A stretch of 64,000 nt of DNA from Pseudomonas resinovorans NBRC 106553 (GTDB taxonomy: Bacteria; Pseudomonadota; Gammaproteobacteria; Pseudomonadales; Pseudomonadaceae), in the NCBI RefSeq assembly GCF_000412695.1, contig NC_021499.1, positions 1,798,001-1,862,000 of the forward strand, in the 5' to 3' direction. Below the pieces are notes generated by a model. That model had not been told where the DNA came from. It did not search any database and saw nothing but the letters and a program-made list of their open reading frames with translations. Within the stretch, counting starts at the first letter, position 1. The number at the start of each line of letters is the position of its first letter. The position numbers and the translations under genes were made by a program. Shown one piece after another: positions 37,998 to 48,371 of this stretch.

Positions 37998-39032
37998 ATG
38001 ACCGACCCCATTCGCCTCACCCAGTACAGCCACGGCGCCGGCTGCGGCTGCAAGATCGCTCCCAACGTACTGGAGGTGATCCTCGCCGGCAGCGGCGCGC
38101 AGAACCTGGACCCGAAACTCTGGGTGGGCAACGCCTCGAAGGACGACGCGGCGGTCTACGCCCTGGACGATGAGCGCGGCGTGGTGTCCACCACTGATTT
38201 TTTCATGCCGATCGTCGACGACCCCTACGACTTCGGCCGCATCGCCGCCACCAACGCCATCAGCGACATCTACGCCATGGGCGGTGACCCGCTGATGGCC
38301 ATCGCCATCCTCGGCTGGCCGGTGAACCTGCTGCCGCCGGAAGTGGCCCGCGAAGTGGTGCGCGGTGGCCGTTCGGTGTGCGACGAAGCGGGTATTCCCC
38401 TGGCGGGCGGGCATTCCATCGACGCCCCCGAGCCGATCTTCGGCCTGGCCGTCACCGGAGTGGTCGACAAGCGCCACATGAAGCGCAACGACACCGCCAG
38501 CGCCGGCTGCAAGCTCTACCTGACCAAGCCCCTGGGCATCGGCATCCTCACTACCGCCGAGAAGAAGGGCAAGCTGCGCGAGGCGGACGTGGGCCTGGCC
38601 CGCGACTGGATGTGCACACTGAACAAGCCCGGCAGCCGCTTCGGCAAGCTCGAAGGGGTGAAGGCCATGACCGACGTCACCGGTTTCGGCCTGCTCGGCC
38701 ACCTGGTGGAGATGGCCGATGGCAGCGGCCTGACCGCCCGGATCGACTACGCGAAAGTGCCCAGCCTGCCCGGCGTGGAGTACTACCTGGAGCAGGGCTG
38801 CGTGCCCGGCGGCACCCTGCGCAACTTTGACAGCTACGGCCATCGCCTGGCGCCCCTGGCCGAGGTGCAGAAGCTGCTGCTCTGCGACCCGCAGACCAGC
38901 GGCGGCCTGCTGGTGGCGGTGGCCCCTGATGGCGAGGCGGAGTTCCTCGCGGTAGCCGAGGAGCTTGGTCTCACCCTGGCGCCCATCGGCCAGCTGCAAG
39001 AGCGACAGAGTCTCGCGGTCGAGGTGCATTGA
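37998..39032 (+). CDS. selD: Selenide, water dikinase (selenophosphate synthetase)
   Basis: 344 residues from the ATG at 37998. The glycine-rich N-terminus [10 protein letters not shown] carries catalytic Cys16 and Lys19 (a Cys, not a selenocysteine version). AIR-synthase-like domains follow with [32 protein letters not shown] and [10 protein letters not shown]. It makes selenophosphate from selenide and ATP in the cytoplasm. Its stop overlaps the mnmH start by 1 bp (TGATG), a fixed pairing for tRNA selenation. selA and selB are not in the window. Confidence 0.96.
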   Translation: MTDPIRLTQYSHGAGCGCKIAPNVLEVILAGSGAQNLDPKLWVGNASKDDAAVYALDDERGVVSTTDFFMPIVDDPYDFGRIAATNAISDIYAMGGDPLMAIAILGWPVNLLPPEVAREVVRGGRSVCDEAGIPLAGGHSIDAPEPIFGLAVTGVVDKRHMKRNDTASAGCKLYLTKPLGIGILTTAEKKGKLREADVGLARDWMCTLNKPGSRFGKLEGVKAMTDVTGFGLLGHLVEMADGSGLTARIDYAKVPSLPGVEYYLEQGCVPGGTLRNFDSYGHRLAPLAEVQKLLLCDPQTSGGLLVAVAPDGEAEFLAVAEELGLTLAPIGQLQERQSLAVEVH

Positions 39033-40138
39033 TGCGTCCGGACACCTCGAACTACCGCGAAATCTTCCTCGACGATTTGCCGATGATGGATGCCCGCGCC
39101 CCGGTGGAGTTCGCCAAGGGCGCCTTCCCCCACACGGTGAACCTGCCGCTGATGACCGATATCGAGCGGCAGAAGGTCGGTACCTGCTACAAGCAGCACG
39201 GCCAGGCGGCGGCCATCACCCTCGGCCATCAACTGGTCCAGGGCGCCACCAAGACCGAGCGCATCGAGGCCTGGGCGGCCTTCGCCCACGCCAATCCCCA
39301 GGGCTACCTCTATTGCTTCCGTGGCGGCTTGCGGTCGCAGTTGGTCCAGCAATGGCTGAAGACCGAGGCGGGTATCGAGTATCCGCGTGTGAAGGGCGGC
39401 TACAAGGCGATGCGGACCTTCCTCCTGGAAACCACCCAGCAGGCGGTGGAGCAGTGCGACTTCGTGCTGGTGGGCGGCCTGACCGGCACCGGCAAGACCG
39501 ACGTGATCGCCCAACTGGCCAACAGCCTGGACCTGGAGGGCCACGCCAACCACCGTGGTTCCAGCTTCGGCAAGCGCGCCACGCCGCAGCCGGCGCAGAT
39601 CGATTTCGAGAACGCGCTGGCCATCGACATCCTCAAGAAGCGCGCCGCCGGCCATGGGCAGTTCGTGCTGGAAGACGAAGGGCGCATCGTCGGCAGTTGC
39701 TCGCTGCCCCTGGAGCTCTACCAGGGTATGCAGGCGTATCCGCTGGTGTGGCTCGACGACAGCTTCGAGGATCGGGTGGAGCGCATCCTGCGCGATTACG
39801 TGGTGAACCTCTGCGCCGAGTTCATCGCCGCCCATGGCGAGGAGCATGGCTTTGCGCGCTTCGCCGCGCGCCTGCGGCAGAGTCTGGCCAATATCGTCAA
39901 ACGCCTTGGCGGCGAGCGCCACCAGCGCATGGCGGCGTTGATGGACCAGGCCCTGGCCGAGCAGGAGGCCACCGGCAAGGTGGAGCTGCATCGTGGCTGG
40001 ATCGAGGGCCTGCTTCGCGAGTACTACGACCCCATGTACGCCTTCCAGCGCGAGAGCAAGGCCGCGCGCATCGAGTTCGCGGGGGAGCAGGCGGCGGTGC
40101 TGGAATACCTGCGCCAGCGCAGGCCGGTTGGACGCTGA
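39032..40138 (+). CDS. mnmH: tRNA 2-selenouridine synthase (SelU/MnmH)
   Basis: 368 residues; the ATG at 39032 in TGATG is preferred over a TTG one codon earlier. An N-terminal rhodanese domain has active-site Cys95 in Y-C-F-R-G-G-x-R-S, followed by a P-loop G-L-T-G-T-G-K-T (149-156) and a C-terminal half with H-R-G-S-S-F-G, E-D-E-G-R-x-I-G-type residues (here E-D-E-G-R-I-V-G) and R-I-L-R-D-Y. The enzyme replaces sulfur by selenium (via geranyl-thio intermediate) at wobble uridine 34 of tRNAs for Lys, Glu and Gln, using selenophosphate from SelD. Confidence 0.96.
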   Translation: MRPDTSNYREIFLDDLPMMDARAPVEFAKGAFPHTVNLPLMTDIERQKVGTCYKQHGQAAAITLGHQLVQGATKTERIEAWAAFAHANPQGYLYCFRGGLRSQLVQQWLKTEAGIEYPRVKGGYKAMRTFLLETTQQAVEQCDFVLVGGLTGTGKTDVIAQLANSLDLEGHANHRGSSFGKRATPQPAQIDFENALAIDILKKRAAGHGQFVLEDEGRIVGSCSLPLELYQGMQAYPLVWLDDSFEDRVERILRDYVVNLCAEFIAAHGEEHGFARFAARLRQSLANIVKRLGGERHQRMAALMDQALAEQEATGKVELHRGWIEGLLREYYDPMYAFQRESKAARIEFAGEQAAVLEYLRQRRPVGR

Positions 40139-40160
40139 ACCTCGAACCGGGTTGCTGACT

Positions 40161-40256
40161 GTAGGAGCGATTTCAATCGCGAAGGGCTGCAACGCAGCCC
40201 CCTGGAGATCCGCCGGCGAGCCTGCGGCCCGTTTCGCGACTGAATTCGCTCCTACG
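40161..40256. repeat. Inverted pair of REP-like repeats
   Basis: GTAGGAGCGATTTCAATCGCG at 40161 faces CGCGACTGAATTCGCTCCTAC ending at 40256, in the gap between convergent mnmH and the c-di-GMP protein gene. Confidence 0.85.
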
Positions 40257-40285
40257 GGGTGCCGCCGGATAGACGCGGAGCGGGA

Positions 40286-42487
40286 TCAGGCCGGATTCGA
40301 GTCCGCCGGGCGCAACGGCAGCACATTGCTTGCGCCCAGCCCATGGGGATGGCGCAGGAACTCTTCGATCACCGCCAGCGGCTGCGGGCGGCTCAGCAGG
40401 TAGCCCTGGATGAAGTCGCAGCCGTGGGCGCGAAGGAATTCGAGCTGCTCGCGGGTCTCCACCCCTTCGGCCACTACCTGCAGTTGCAGGGTGTGGGCCA
40501 TGACGATGATGGCCTGGACGATTTCCATGCCGGCGCGGGTGCCGGGAATGTCCATCACGAAGGAGCGGTCGACCTTAAGCGTGTCCAGCGGCAGGCGCTT
40601 GAGATAGGCCAGGGATGAGTAGCCGGTGCCGAAGTCGTCGATGGAGATGCTCACACCCAGGCCGCGGATGCGTTCGAGCAGCAGCAGGGCCTGGTTGACG
40701 TTGCGCATCAGGGCGTTCTCGGTCACCTCCAGCTCCAACCGCTGCGCACGTATGCCTGACTCCCGCAGGGCGCTCTCCACCTCATCCGGCAGCTCGTCGC
40801 GACTGAGGTTCAGCGCCGAGCAGTTCACCGCCACCCGCAGGTCGTGGAAGCCCTGGGCGGCCAGGCTGGCCAGGTCGCGGCAGGCGCTGCGCAGCACCCA
40901 GGCATCCAGTTTGGCGATGAAGCCATTGGCTTCGGCTACGCCGATGAAGCGGTCCGGCGGCAACAGGCCGAGCTGCGGGTGCTGCCAGCGCACCAGGGCT
41001 TCCAGTTTGGTCACCTGGCCTGTGTGAAGGTCGAGGATGGGCTGGTAGGCGAGGAACAGGCCCTGGTCCCTGGCCAGGCAATTGTGCAGTTCTTCTTCCA
41101 GTTGCAGCTCGAAGGTGGCCTTGTGCTTGAGGTGGCGGCTGAAGAAATGCAGGTTGTTGCGCCCGCTGCCTTTGGCCTGGTAGAGCGCGAGGTCGGCGTG
41201 CTTGAGCAGTTCCTCGCAGGTCTCGCCGTCATCGGGGTAGAGGCTGATACCGATGCTGGTGGTCATGGTGACATTGCGCCCAGCCAGGGTGATGGGTTCC
41301 ATCATCCGCTGCATGATGCGCTGGGACAGCGCCCTGGCTTCGCTCAGGTTGACCAGGCTGGCGAGCACGCAGAACTCGTCGCCGCCGAGGCGGGCGATCA
41401 CGTCCTCGCGACGCAGTACGCCGCGTACCCGGTCGGCGACCACCTTGAGCAGCTCGTCGCCGGCGTCGTGGCCGAGGCTGTCGTTGATGCGCTTGAAGTG
41501 GTCCACGTCGAGGAACATGACCGCCATGGATTGCCGGTGCTCGGCGTGGCTTTTCAGCTTCTCGGCGAAAAATTCGTTGAAGGCGCGGCGGTTGGGCAGG
41601 TTGGTCAGGGCGTCGTAATGGGCGACGTTCTGCAGCTTGACCTTCACCTGCTCCAGCTCCCGCAGCAGGTTGCTGACATGCAGCAGGTCGCGCTCCTTGC
41701 CCTGGAGCTTCTTGTCGGTCCAGACCACGCAGAAGGCGAAGACCAGCACGATGCCGGCGATCACCGCCAGGCTAAGGCCCAGTTGCAAGGCGTTGTCGGC
41801 TCGCTCCAGGTGCAGTTCGGTACCTGCCGGAACCGCCAGTTGCAGGGCCAGGATGCCGGTGAAGTGCATGCTGCAGATGGCGCCGCCCATGGCCAGGCTG
41901 GCGGGGATCTTGAGCAGCTTGTGGCTGTCACTGCGTTCGCGGAAGAAGCTCGACAGCAGCATGGCCGCCAGGCTGGCGGCGATGGCGACGCCCAAAGAAA
42001 TCGCGACCATGCCGGGGTGGTAGTACTGGGTCGCCACCGAGCGGATCGCGGCCATGCCGGAGTAGTGCATGGCCGCGATGCCGAAACCGACGGTCAGCGC
42101 GGCGGCGAAGTAGTGGCGCGGTTCCGCGCTGGGGCGGCCAAGGGTGTGCATGCCCACCAGCGAGACGGCCAGCACCAGCAACAGGGAGAGGGCGGTGGTG
42201 GGGATGTCGTAGTCGATGGCGATCGGCGCCTCGAAGGCCAGCATGGCGATGAAGTGCATCGCCCAGATGCCGCCGCCCAGGCAACAGGCGCCGAGCCAGG
42301 TCCAGCGTCGACGGATTTCCGGCTGCTGGGCATGGGCCACCCGTTCGGCCATGTCGAAGGCGCAGTAACCGGCTCCCGAAGCGACCAGGAAGGCCAGCAG
42401 CACCAGCCAGCTATTGTGCGTGCAGGCCAGCAGTACCTGGCCGTCAGCGGGGAGTTCGGTACCGAAACGCAGGCCCAACCAGTCCAT
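40286..42487 (-). CDS. MHYT-GGDEF-EAL cyclic-di-GMP enzyme (MucR/NbdA-like)
   Basis: 733 residues from the ATG at 42487, which has GGGGA eight bases upstream (an ATG five codons earlier lacks one). The N-terminal MHYT sensor has seven membrane helices with M-H-F-I-A-M, M-H-Y-S-G-M and M-H-F-T-G-I motifs (about 50-240), proposed to bind copper and sense O2, NO or CO. The GGDEF domain has an intact L-G-G-D-E-F, and the EAL domain keeps E-A-L-V-R-W, E-V-T-E-N, D-D-F-G-T-G-Y-S-S, K-V-D and E-G-V-E-T. Both synthesis and hydrolysis of c-di-GMP look possible. It stands alone and resembles P. aeruginosa MucR (alginate) or NbdA (dispersal). Confidence 0.92.
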   Translation of the reverse strand: MDWLGLRFGTELPADGQVLLACTHNSWLVLLAFLVASGAGYCAFDMAERVAHAQQPEIRRRWTWLGACCLGGGIWAMHFIAMLAFEAPIAIDYDIPTTALSLLLVLAVSLVGMHTLGRPSAEPRHYFAAALTVGFGIAAMHYSGMAAIRSVATQYYHPGMVAISLGVAIAASLAAMLLSSFFRERSDSHKLLKIPASLAMGGAICSMHFTGILALQLAVPAGTELHLERADNALQLGLSLAVIAGIVLVFAFCVVWTDKKLQGKERDLLHVSNLLRELEQVKVKLQNVAHYDALTNLPNRRAFNEFFAEKLKSHAEHRQSMAVMFLDVDHFKRINDSLGHDAGDELLKVVADRVRGVLRREDVIARLGGDEFCVLASLVNLSEARALSQRIMQRMMEPITLAGRNVTMTTSIGISLYPDDGETCEELLKHADLALYQAKGSGRNNLHFFSRHLKHKATFELQLEEELHNCLARDQGLFLAYQPILDLHTGQVTKLEALVRWQHPQLGLLPPDRFIGVAEANGFIAKLDAWVLRSACRDLASLAAQGFHDLRVAVNCSALNLSRDELPDEVESALRESGIRAQRLELEVTENALMRNVNQALLLLERIRGLGVSISIDDFGTGYSSLAYLKRLPLDTLKVDRSFVMDIPGTRAGMEIVQAIIVMAHTLQLQVVAEGVETREQLEFLRAHGCDFIQGYLLSRPQPLAVIEEFLRHPHGLGASNVLPLRPADSNPA

Positions 42488-42780
42488 AGTGGGATTCCCC
42501 ATGCAGGCGATGCAACGTCGGGTAAGGGAGGGTGCTGGCACAATGACTTCAACTTCGAAAGCATGGCAGGCAAATCTGGGACGGCCGTGCCCGGGCGCTG
42601 AACGGTTGTCTTTGGGGGGTGATCGGTCGCGCCGGGTGCCGGTGCCCTTGTGGCGGCAGCATCGGGTTACATAAATGCCACGAATTTTCGCAGACAGCCG
42701 GCGGGCGAAGCCTCTAGATTGCGGAATCGAGCCCGGCCGGCGGTTGCCCGGGCGCCTGACAACAAAAACGAGACCGACAC

Positions 42781-44106
42781 ATGCAGCAATCCCCTCAAGC
42801 GGCCAATGCCTGGCGCGTGCTCTTCCTGCTGTTCCTGGCGAACCTGTTCAATTTCTTCGACCGGACCATCCCGGCCATCATCATCGAGCCGGTGCGCCAT
42901 GAGTGGAGCCTGAGCGACTTCCAGCTGGGCCTGATCGGTACCGCCTTCACCCTGGTCTACGCCATCGCCGGTGTGCCCCTGGGGCGCATGGCCGACACCG
43001 GCGCGCGCAGGAAGATCATGGGCTGGGGCCTGGCGGTGTGGAGCGGGCTTACTGCGGTGAACGGCCTGGCCTGGAACTTCTGGAGCTTCCTGCTGATACG
43101 CATGGGGGTGGGCATCGGCGAGGCCAGTTACGCGCCGGCGGCCAACTCGTTGATCGGTGACCTGTTCCCCGCCCACAAGCGCGCCCGCGCCATGGGCATC
43201 TTCATGCTCGGCCTGCCGCTGGGCCTGGTCCTGGCCTTCTTCACCATCGGTGCCATGGTCAAGGCATTCGACAGCTGGCGCGCGCCTTTCTTCATCGCCG
43301 CCGTGCCGGGGCTGATCCTGGCGATCTTCATGTTCTTCATCAAGGAACCGCCCCGTGGCGCCGCCGAGAGCGTGCAGATGACCCTCGCACCGGTGGACAA
43401 GCCGCTGCGCCGGGTCCTGGCGATCCGCACCTTCTGGTGGCTGACCCTGGCCGGCCTGACCTTCAACTTCGCCACCTACGCCACCAACTCCTTCATGGTG
43501 CCGATGCTGCAGCGCTACTTCCTGCTGCCCCTGGAGCAGGCCGCGATCGCCACCGGCATCATCACCGGCCTGACCGGACTGGTGGGCCTGACCCTGGGTG
43601 GCTGGGCGGCGGACAAGGTGCACCAGAGGTCCGAGCGTGGCCGCCTGCTGCTGGCCGCCTTCAGCATGCTGATTGCGGCGGTCTGCACCGGCTACGCGCT
43701 GCTGGCCGGGCGCGTCGAGATCGCCGTGTTCGTGGGCGTGTTCAGTATCGGTTGGCTGTTCGCCTACAACTTCTATACCTGTGTCTACACCGCGATCCAG
43801 GACGTGGTGGAGCCGCGCTTGCGGGCCACCGCCATGGCGCTGTTCTTCGCCGGCCTCTACCTGCTCGGTGGCGGCCTCGGCCCGGTGGTGGTGGGGCTGC
43901 TGTCGGACCACTACTCCCAGGCGGCGATGCTGGCGGCCGGCGCCAGCGAGATGAACGAGTCCTACAAGGCGGTGGGCCTGCACAACGCCCTGTACCTGGT
44001 GCCGGTGGCGCTGACCCTGACCATGTTGTCGCTGTTCCAGGCTGCGCGCTGCTTCGTGCGCGATGCCGCGAACATGCGCGAGGGGATGGCGGCCGCGGCG
44101 GCCTGA
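42781..44106 (+). CDS. Spinster-like major facilitator transporter
   Basis: 441 residues, 12 predicted membrane helices. MFS pattern: N-F-F-D-R-T in helix 1, Q-L-G-L-I-G-T-A-F-T-L-V-Y-A, loop 2-3 G-R-M-A-D-T-G-A-R-R (variant of G-x-x-x-D-R-x-G-R-R), R-M-G-V-G-I-G-E-A-S-Y-A-P-A-A (Spinster signature) and P-x-x-x-R-A-x-A-M-G. Substrate unknown; Spinster homologues carry lipids or small organic molecules. No regulator is adjacent; a strong terminator follows. Confidence 0.88.
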   Translation: MQQSPQAANAWRVLFLLFLANLFNFFDRTIPAIIIEPVRHEWSLSDFQLGLIGTAFTLVYAIAGVPLGRMADTGARRKIMGWGLAVWSGLTAVNGLAWNFWSFLLIRMGVGIGEASYAPAANSLIGDLFPAHKRARAMGIFMLGLPLGLVLAFFTIGAMVKAFDSWRAPFFIAAVPGLILAIFMFFIKEPPRGAAESVQMTLAPVDKPLRRVLAIRTFWWLTLAGLTFNFATYATNSFMVPMLQRYFLLPLEQAAIATGIITGLTGLVGLTLGGWAADKVHQRSERGRLLLAAFSMLIAAVCTGYALLAGRVEIAVFVGVFSIGWLFAYNFYTCVYTAIQDVVEPRLRATAMALFFAGLYLLGGGLGPVVVGLLSDHYSQAAMLAAGASEMNESYKAVGLHNALYLVPVALTLTMLSLFQAARCFVRDAANMREGMAAAAA

Positions 44107-44121
44107 CATTGTTCCAGACGC

Positions 44122-44152
44122 AAGAAGGCCCGCATTTGCGGGCCTTCTTTTT
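44122..44152. terminator. Strong bidirectional terminator
   Basis: AAGAAGGCCCGC-ATTT-GCGGGCCTTCTT (12-bp perfect stem) followed by TTT, 16 bp after the MFS stop. The A-rich left flank also makes it work for the convergent rapA transcript. Confidence 0.92.
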
Positions 44153-44155
44153 GGT

Positions 44156-44251
44156 GATGGGTATCGCTTCGCTCAACCACATCCTACAAGGGCAAGCCCG
44201 GTAGTTCGTAGGATGGGTCGGGCGGCGTTCCGCGAGCCTGCGATACCCATC
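44156..44251. repeat. Two half-copies of the GTAGGATGGG dispersed repeat
   Basis: GATGGGTATCGC...ATCCTAC (44156-44188) and GTAGGATGGG...GCGATACCCATC (44208-44251) point outward, between the convergent MFS and rapA genes. Confidence 0.75.
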
Positions 44252-44273
44252 GATCGATGCCGATGGGATCGAA

Positions 44274-47123
44274 TCAGCCGGCCACCAGCACGCGGATCGA
44301 CTCCAGGCGCAGGGCGGCCTTGTCCAGCAGTTGCAGGCCCTGTTCGAGCTGGTGGCGTACGGCTTCCAGCTCGCTGTCGCGCACGCTCGGGTTGACCGCC
44401 TGGAGCGCGGTGAGGCGCGCCAGTTCTTCCACCAGCTCGGCCTGCAGGCGGTGCTTGGCGTCGGCCACGCGCTCCTCGTGGCGCGGGGCCACCTTGCTTT
44501 CGGCGGCGTTGATCTGCTTGGCGAGCACATCGCGCTGGGCCTGGACGAACTTGTTGGCGCTGCCGCGCGGCACGCTTTCCAGCTGGTCGTTGAGGGTGTC
44601 GAAGGCCACCTTGGCCGCCAGGTCGTTGCCGTTGCCGTCGATCAGGCAGCGCAGCGCCTTGGGCGGCAGGAAACGGCTCAGCTGCAGGCTGCGCGGGGCC
44701 ACCGCCTCGCTGACGTAGATCAGTTCCAGCAGCACGGTACCGGGCTTGAGCGCCTTGTTCTTGATCAGGGCCACCGCGGTGTTGCCCATGGAGCCGGACA
44801 GCACCAGGTCCATGCCGCCCTGCACCATGGGGTGTTCCCAGGTGAGGAACTGCATGTCTTCGCGGGACAGCGCCTGGTTGCGGTCGTAGGTGACGGTCAC
44901 GCCCTCGTCGTCGCCCAGGGGGAAGCCGGCGTCGAGCATCTTCTCGCCGGGCTTGAGCACCAGGGCGTTCTCGGAGTGGTCTTCGCTGTCGACGCCGAAG
45001 GCTTCGAACAGGGACTCCATATAGATGGGCAGGGTGAACTGGTCGTCCAGTTCGAGAATGTCTTCCACCAGGCGTTCGCCTTCGCCGGCGCCACCGGAGT
45101 TGAGCTCCAGCAGGCGGTCGCGGCCGTTGTGCATTTCGCCTTCAAGGCGCTTGCGTTCGGCTTCGGCCTCGTTCACCAGGTCCTGCCAGTCCTGGTCGTC
45201 GCCGCCTTCGAGCATCGGCAGCAGGCGCGGGCCGAACTGGTGCTGGATGGCGTTGCCGGTGGGGCAGGTGGCGAGGAAGGCGTTGAGGGCCTGCTGGTAC
45301 CACTGGAACAGGCGCTCCTGGGGGCTGGTTTCCAGGTAGGGCACGTGCAGCTGGATGGTGTGCTTCTGGCCGATCCGGTCGAGGCGGCCGATGCGCTGTT
45401 CCAGCAGGTCCGGGTGGGCCGGCAGGTCGAACAGCACCAGGTGGTGGGCGAACTGGAAGTTGCGGCCTTCGGAGCCGATTTCCGAGCAGATCAGCACCTG
45501 GGCGCCGAACTCTTCGTCGGCGAAGTAGGCGGCGGCGCGGTCGCGCTCGAGGATGCTCATGCCTTCGTGGAACACGGTGGCGGGGATGCCGGAGCGCACG
45601 CGCAGGGCGTCTTCCAGGTCCAGGGCGGTTTCCGCGTGGGCGCAGATCACCAGCACCTTGAACTTCTTCAGCATCTTCAGGGTGTCGATCAGCCACTCGA
45701 CGCGCGGATCGAAGCGCCACCAGCGCTCGGAGTCGTCGGTGCCGTCCTGCTGGGCCTGGAAGCTGACTTCCGGGTAGAGGTCCGGGTGCTCGCCAATCGG
45801 CAGCTCCATGTACTCCACCGGGTTGGGCAGCGGGTAGGGGTGCAGATGGCGCTCGGGGAAGCCTTGCACGGCGGCGCGGGTGTTACGGAACAGCACGCGG
45901 CCGGTGCCGTGGCGGTCGAGCAGCTCGCGCACCAGGCGCGGCGCGGCCTCGCTGTCGCCAGCGGCCAGGGCTTGCAGCAGGCCTTCGCCTTCCTCGCCGA
46001 GGAAGCCCTTGATGGTGGTCTCGGCCTTGGCGCTCAGGCGGCCCTGGTCGAGCAGTTCCTGGACGGCTTCGGCCACCGGGCGGTAGTTGGCGCTTTCGGC
46101 ACGGAAGGCTTCCAGGTCGTGGAAGCGGCTCGGGTCCAGCAGGCGCAGGCGCGCGAAGTGGCTTTCCTGGCCCAACTGCTCCGGCGTGGCGGTGAGCAGC
46201 AGCACGCCGGGGATGATCTCGGCCAGTTGCTCCACCAGGCGGTATTCGGGGCTGGCCTGTTCCGGGTGCCAGACCAGGTGGTGGGCTTCGTCCACCACCA
46301 GCAGGTCCCAGCCGGCGGCGAAGGCGGCATCCTGGGCGCGTTCGCTGCTTTTCAGCCATTCCAGGGAAACCAGGGCCAGCTGGGTATCCTCGAAGGGGTT
46401 GCTGGCGTCGCTCTCGGCGAAGCGCTCGGCATCGAACAGGGCCACCTGCAGGTTGAAGCGGCGGCGCATTTCCACCAGCCACTGGTGCTGGAGGTTCTCC
46501 GGTACCAGGATCAGCACGCGGCTGGCACGGCCGGAAATCAGCTGGCGGTGGATCACCAGGCCAGCCTCGATGGTCTTGCCCAGGCCCACTTCGTCGGCCA
46601 GCAGGACGCGCGGCGCAACGCGGTCGGCCACTTCACGGGCGATGTGCAGCTGGTGGGCGATGGGCTGGGCGCGGGCACCGGCAAGGCCCCAGAGGGACGA
46701 TTGCAGCAGGCGCGAGCGGTGCTCCAGGGTGTGGTAGCGCAGGGCGAACCACTTGTGCGGGTCGATCTGGCCGGCGAACAGGCGGTCGTTGGCCAGGCGG
46801 AACTGGATGAAGTTGTTCAGCTGGGTTTCCGGCAGCATGCGCGGCTCGTTCTGCGCCGTGATGCCGTGGTAGACCAGCAGGCCGTCGATATCCTCGACTT
46901 CCTGGACGTTGAGCTTCCAGCCGTCGAAATGGGTGATTTCGTCGCCGGGGGCGAAACGCACGCGGGTCAGGGGGGCGTTGCGCAGCGCGTACTGACGGGT
47001 TTCGCCAGTGGCCGGGTAGAGCACGGTGAGCAGGCGGCCATCCGATGTCAGGATGGTTCCGAGCCCAAGCTCCGCTTCGCTGTCACTGATCCAGCGTTGC
47101 CCCGGTTGATACTGCTGCGCCAT
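44274..47123 (-). CDS. rapA: RNA polymerase-associated SWI2/SNF2 ATPase RapA
   Basis: 949 residues, the usual RapA length. The start at 47123 ([11 protein letters not shown]) is preceded by AGGGAGA; the frame continues upstream without merit. N-terminal Tudor-like domains (about 1-110), then helicase domain with A-D-E-V-G-L-G-K-T (Walker A), D-E-A-H (Walker B), L-L-T-A-T-P, and domain 2 with [12 protein letters not shown] and [11 protein letters not shown] long C-terminal RapA-specific region follows. It recycles RNA polymerase after termination by ATP-driven remodelling. Confidence 0.96.
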   Translation of the reverse strand: MAQQYQPGQRWISDSEAELGLGTILTSDGRLLTVLYPATGETRQYALRNAPLTRVRFAPGDEITHFDGWKLNVQEVEDIDGLLVYHGITAQNEPRMLPETQLNNFIQFRLANDRLFAGQIDPHKWFALRYHTLEHRSRLLQSSLWGLAGARAQPIAHQLHIAREVADRVAPRVLLADEVGLGKTIEAGLVIHRQLISGRASRVLILVPENLQHQWLVEMRRRFNLQVALFDAERFAESDASNPFEDTQLALVSLEWLKSSERAQDAAFAAGWDLLVVDEAHHLVWHPEQASPEYRLVEQLAEIIPGVLLLTATPEQLGQESHFARLRLLDPSRFHDLEAFRAESANYRPVAEAVQELLDQGRLSAKAETTIKGFLGEEGEGLLQALAAGDSEAAPRLVRELLDRHGTGRVLFRNTRAAVQGFPERHLHPYPLPNPVEYMELPIGEHPDLYPEVSFQAQQDGTDDSERWWRFDPRVEWLIDTLKMLKKFKVLVICAHAETALDLEDALRVRSGIPATVFHEGMSILERDRAAAYFADEEFGAQVLICSEIGSEGRNFQFAHHLVLFDLPAHPDLLEQRIGRLDRIGQKHTIQLHVPYLETSPQERLFQWYQQALNAFLATCPTGNAIQHQFGPRLLPMLEGGDDQDWQDLVNEAEAERKRLEGEMHNGRDRLLELNSGGAGEGERLVEDILELDDQFTLPIYMESLFEAFGVDSEDHSENALVLKPGEKMLDAGFPLGDDEGVTVTYDRNQALSREDMQFLTWEHPMVQGGMDLVLSGSMGNTAVALIKNKALKPGTVLLELIYVSEAVAPRSLQLSRFLPPKALRCLIDGNGNDLAAKVAFDTLNDQLESVPRGSANKFVQAQRDVLAKQINAAESKVAPRHEERVADAKHRLQAELVEELARLTALQAVNPSVRDSELEAVRHQLEQGLQLLDKAALRLESIRVLVAG

Positions 47124-47279
47124 GCGTGTCTCCCTGAGATGAAAAAAGCCGCGTATGTTAACGGAACCGAAGGCGCAGGGCGACGCCGGATACGGGCCGA
47201 CTATCCGCAAAAGTGTAGCGAGCGCGGGTAAAGAAGCGCCGAAGGCGGCCGACAGACTGACCAAAGGAGGGCTTCCATC

Positions 47280-47576
47280 ATGTTGCCACCCATTCCCCAA
47301 GGCCTGATTCCTGTCACCGCCCAGCACGACGCGGTCAAGCCGCGCCCGGATATCCCGCCGGTCACCCCCCTGCAGGAGAGCGCGCAGGAAAGCGCCGTCG
47401 GCCTGGACAAGCGCCATCCACAGGAGGCCGAGGAGCTGCTGCGAGAGGAGCAGCGTCGGCGCCAGCGCCGGGGCTACACCCCCGAGGAGCTGGCTGCCGG
47501 AGAGGTGGCCGAGGAGGACCAGGCGGTCCTGGAGGCGCTGCCGCGCAAGGGGTTGTGGGTGGATGTGGAGGTCTGA
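47280..47576 (+). CDS. Conserved small pseudomonad protein, unknown function
   Basis: 98 residues with strong AAAGGAGG before the ATG. Pro-rich N-terminus ([12 protein letters not shown]), then a charged helix [17 protein letters not shown]. No signal or membrane segment. Homologues are sometimes labelled aspartate-semialdehyde dehydrogenase, but nothing in this short protein supports that. It is divergent from rapA and overlaps the alkB frame by 14 bp, so the two are probably one transcript. Confidence 0.75.
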   Translation: MLPPIPQGLIPVTAQHDAVKPRPDIPPVTPLQESAQESAVGLDKRHPQEAEELLREEQRRRQRRGYTPEELAAGEVAEEDQAVLEALPRKGLWVDVEV

Positions 47577-48213
47577 GGGGGCGCAGAATGACCCATCCGA
47601 TTGCCTGAAGCCGACGCCGGTGGACCTGTTCGACGATATCCCCCTCAAGCTGCCCGACGCCCGGTTGCGTTACGAGCCGCACTTTCTCACGCCCGCCGAG
47701 GCCCGCGACTGGTTGGCACGGCTGCTGGCCGAAACGCCCTGGGAGCAACCCCAGGTGCATCTCCATGGCCGTTATTACCCGGTACCCCGGCTGGTGGCCT
47801 GGTACGGCGACCCCGAGGCCAGTTATCGCTATTCCGGCCTGGTCCACCAACCCCTGCCCTGGACGCCGCTGCTGGCGGAAATCCGCGCGCGGGTCGAAGC
47901 GGCGGTGGGGCAGCGCCTGAACGGCGTGCTGCTCAACTATTACCGCGACGGCCAGGACTCCATGGGCTGGCACAGTGACGACGAACCGGAACTGGGCCGC
48001 AACCCGCTGGTGGCGTCGCTCAACCTGGGCGGCACGCGCCGCTTCGATCTGCGCCGCAAGGGCGCGAGCCGCATCGAGCATTCCTTGGAACTTGGGCATG
48101 GCGCGCTACTGGTCATGAGCGGGCCGACGCAGCATTATTGGCAGCATCAGGTGGCGAAGACCCGTACCCCTTGCGCCCCTCGCCTCAATCTCACCTTTCG
48201 CTGGATCCGCTGA
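47563..48213 (+). CDS. alkB: AlkB-family Fe(II)/2-oxoglutarate dioxygenase (DNA repair)
   Basis: 216 residues using the ATG at 47563, inside the end of the upstream gene; a GTG about 19 codons later is an alternative. Jelly-roll core with N-Y-Y-R-D-G, the iron ligands H-S-D in M-G-W-H-S-D-D-E-P, distal His in T-Q-H-Y-W-Q-H and 2-oxoglutarate residues in P-R-L-N-L-T-F-R. Substrate loop [10 protein letters not shown]. It is expected to remove alkyl groups from 1-methyladenine or 3-methylcytosine. No Ada box or ada gene is nearby. Confidence 0.9.
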   Translation: MWRSEGAQNDPSDCLKPTPVDLFDDIPLKLPDARLRYEPHFLTPAEARDWLARLLAETPWEQPQVHLHGRYYPVPRLVAWYGDPEASYRYSGLVHQPLPWTPLLAEIRARVEAAVGQRLNGVLLNYYRDGQDSMGWHSDDEPELGRNPLVASLNLGGTRRFDLRRKGASRIEHSLELGHGALLVMSGPTQHYWQHQVAKTRTPCAPRLNLTFRWIR

Positions 48214-48371
48214 TGAGCAACGACGAAAACCTGATCGACTTCGGTGCCGAGCGCGACAAGCGCATCCATGACCTCAACGACAAGCGCCTGAACGACATGC
48301 GCAAGGCCTTCGAGCAGGCCATGCCGTTGTCCAAGGGCAAGAAGGGCGCCAAGAAGCCGAAGAAGCGCTGA
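48213..48371 (+). CDS. Small Lys-rich cytoplasmic protein
   Basis: 52 residues; its ATG overlaps the alkB TGA (TGATG), and the longer frame is a shadow of alkB. Acidic N-terminal part (N-L-I-D-F-G-A-E-R-D-K-R-I-H-D-L-N-D) followed by a basic tail of Lys/Gly (K-G-K-K-G-A-K-K-P-K-K). Translational coupling to alkB suggests a linked role, perhaps nucleic-acid binding through the tail. No family was recognised. Confidence 0.65.
   Translation: MSNDENLIDFGAERDKRIHDLNDKRLNDMRKAFEQAMPLSKGKKGAKKPKKR

Noticed and set aside
37998..40138. Possible selenocysteine codons near selD/mnmH
   Set aside because: SelD has Cys at the catalytic position, frames end normally, and no UGA read-through extension carries recognisable sequence.
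44331..47231. 966-codon plus-strand frame
   Set aside because: Antisense of rapA; low-complexity, and rapA is full length with all motifs.
47280..47576. Aspartate-semialdehyde dehydrogenase label for the 98-residue protein
   Set aside because: Too short and no dehydrogenase motif; likely a propagated database name.
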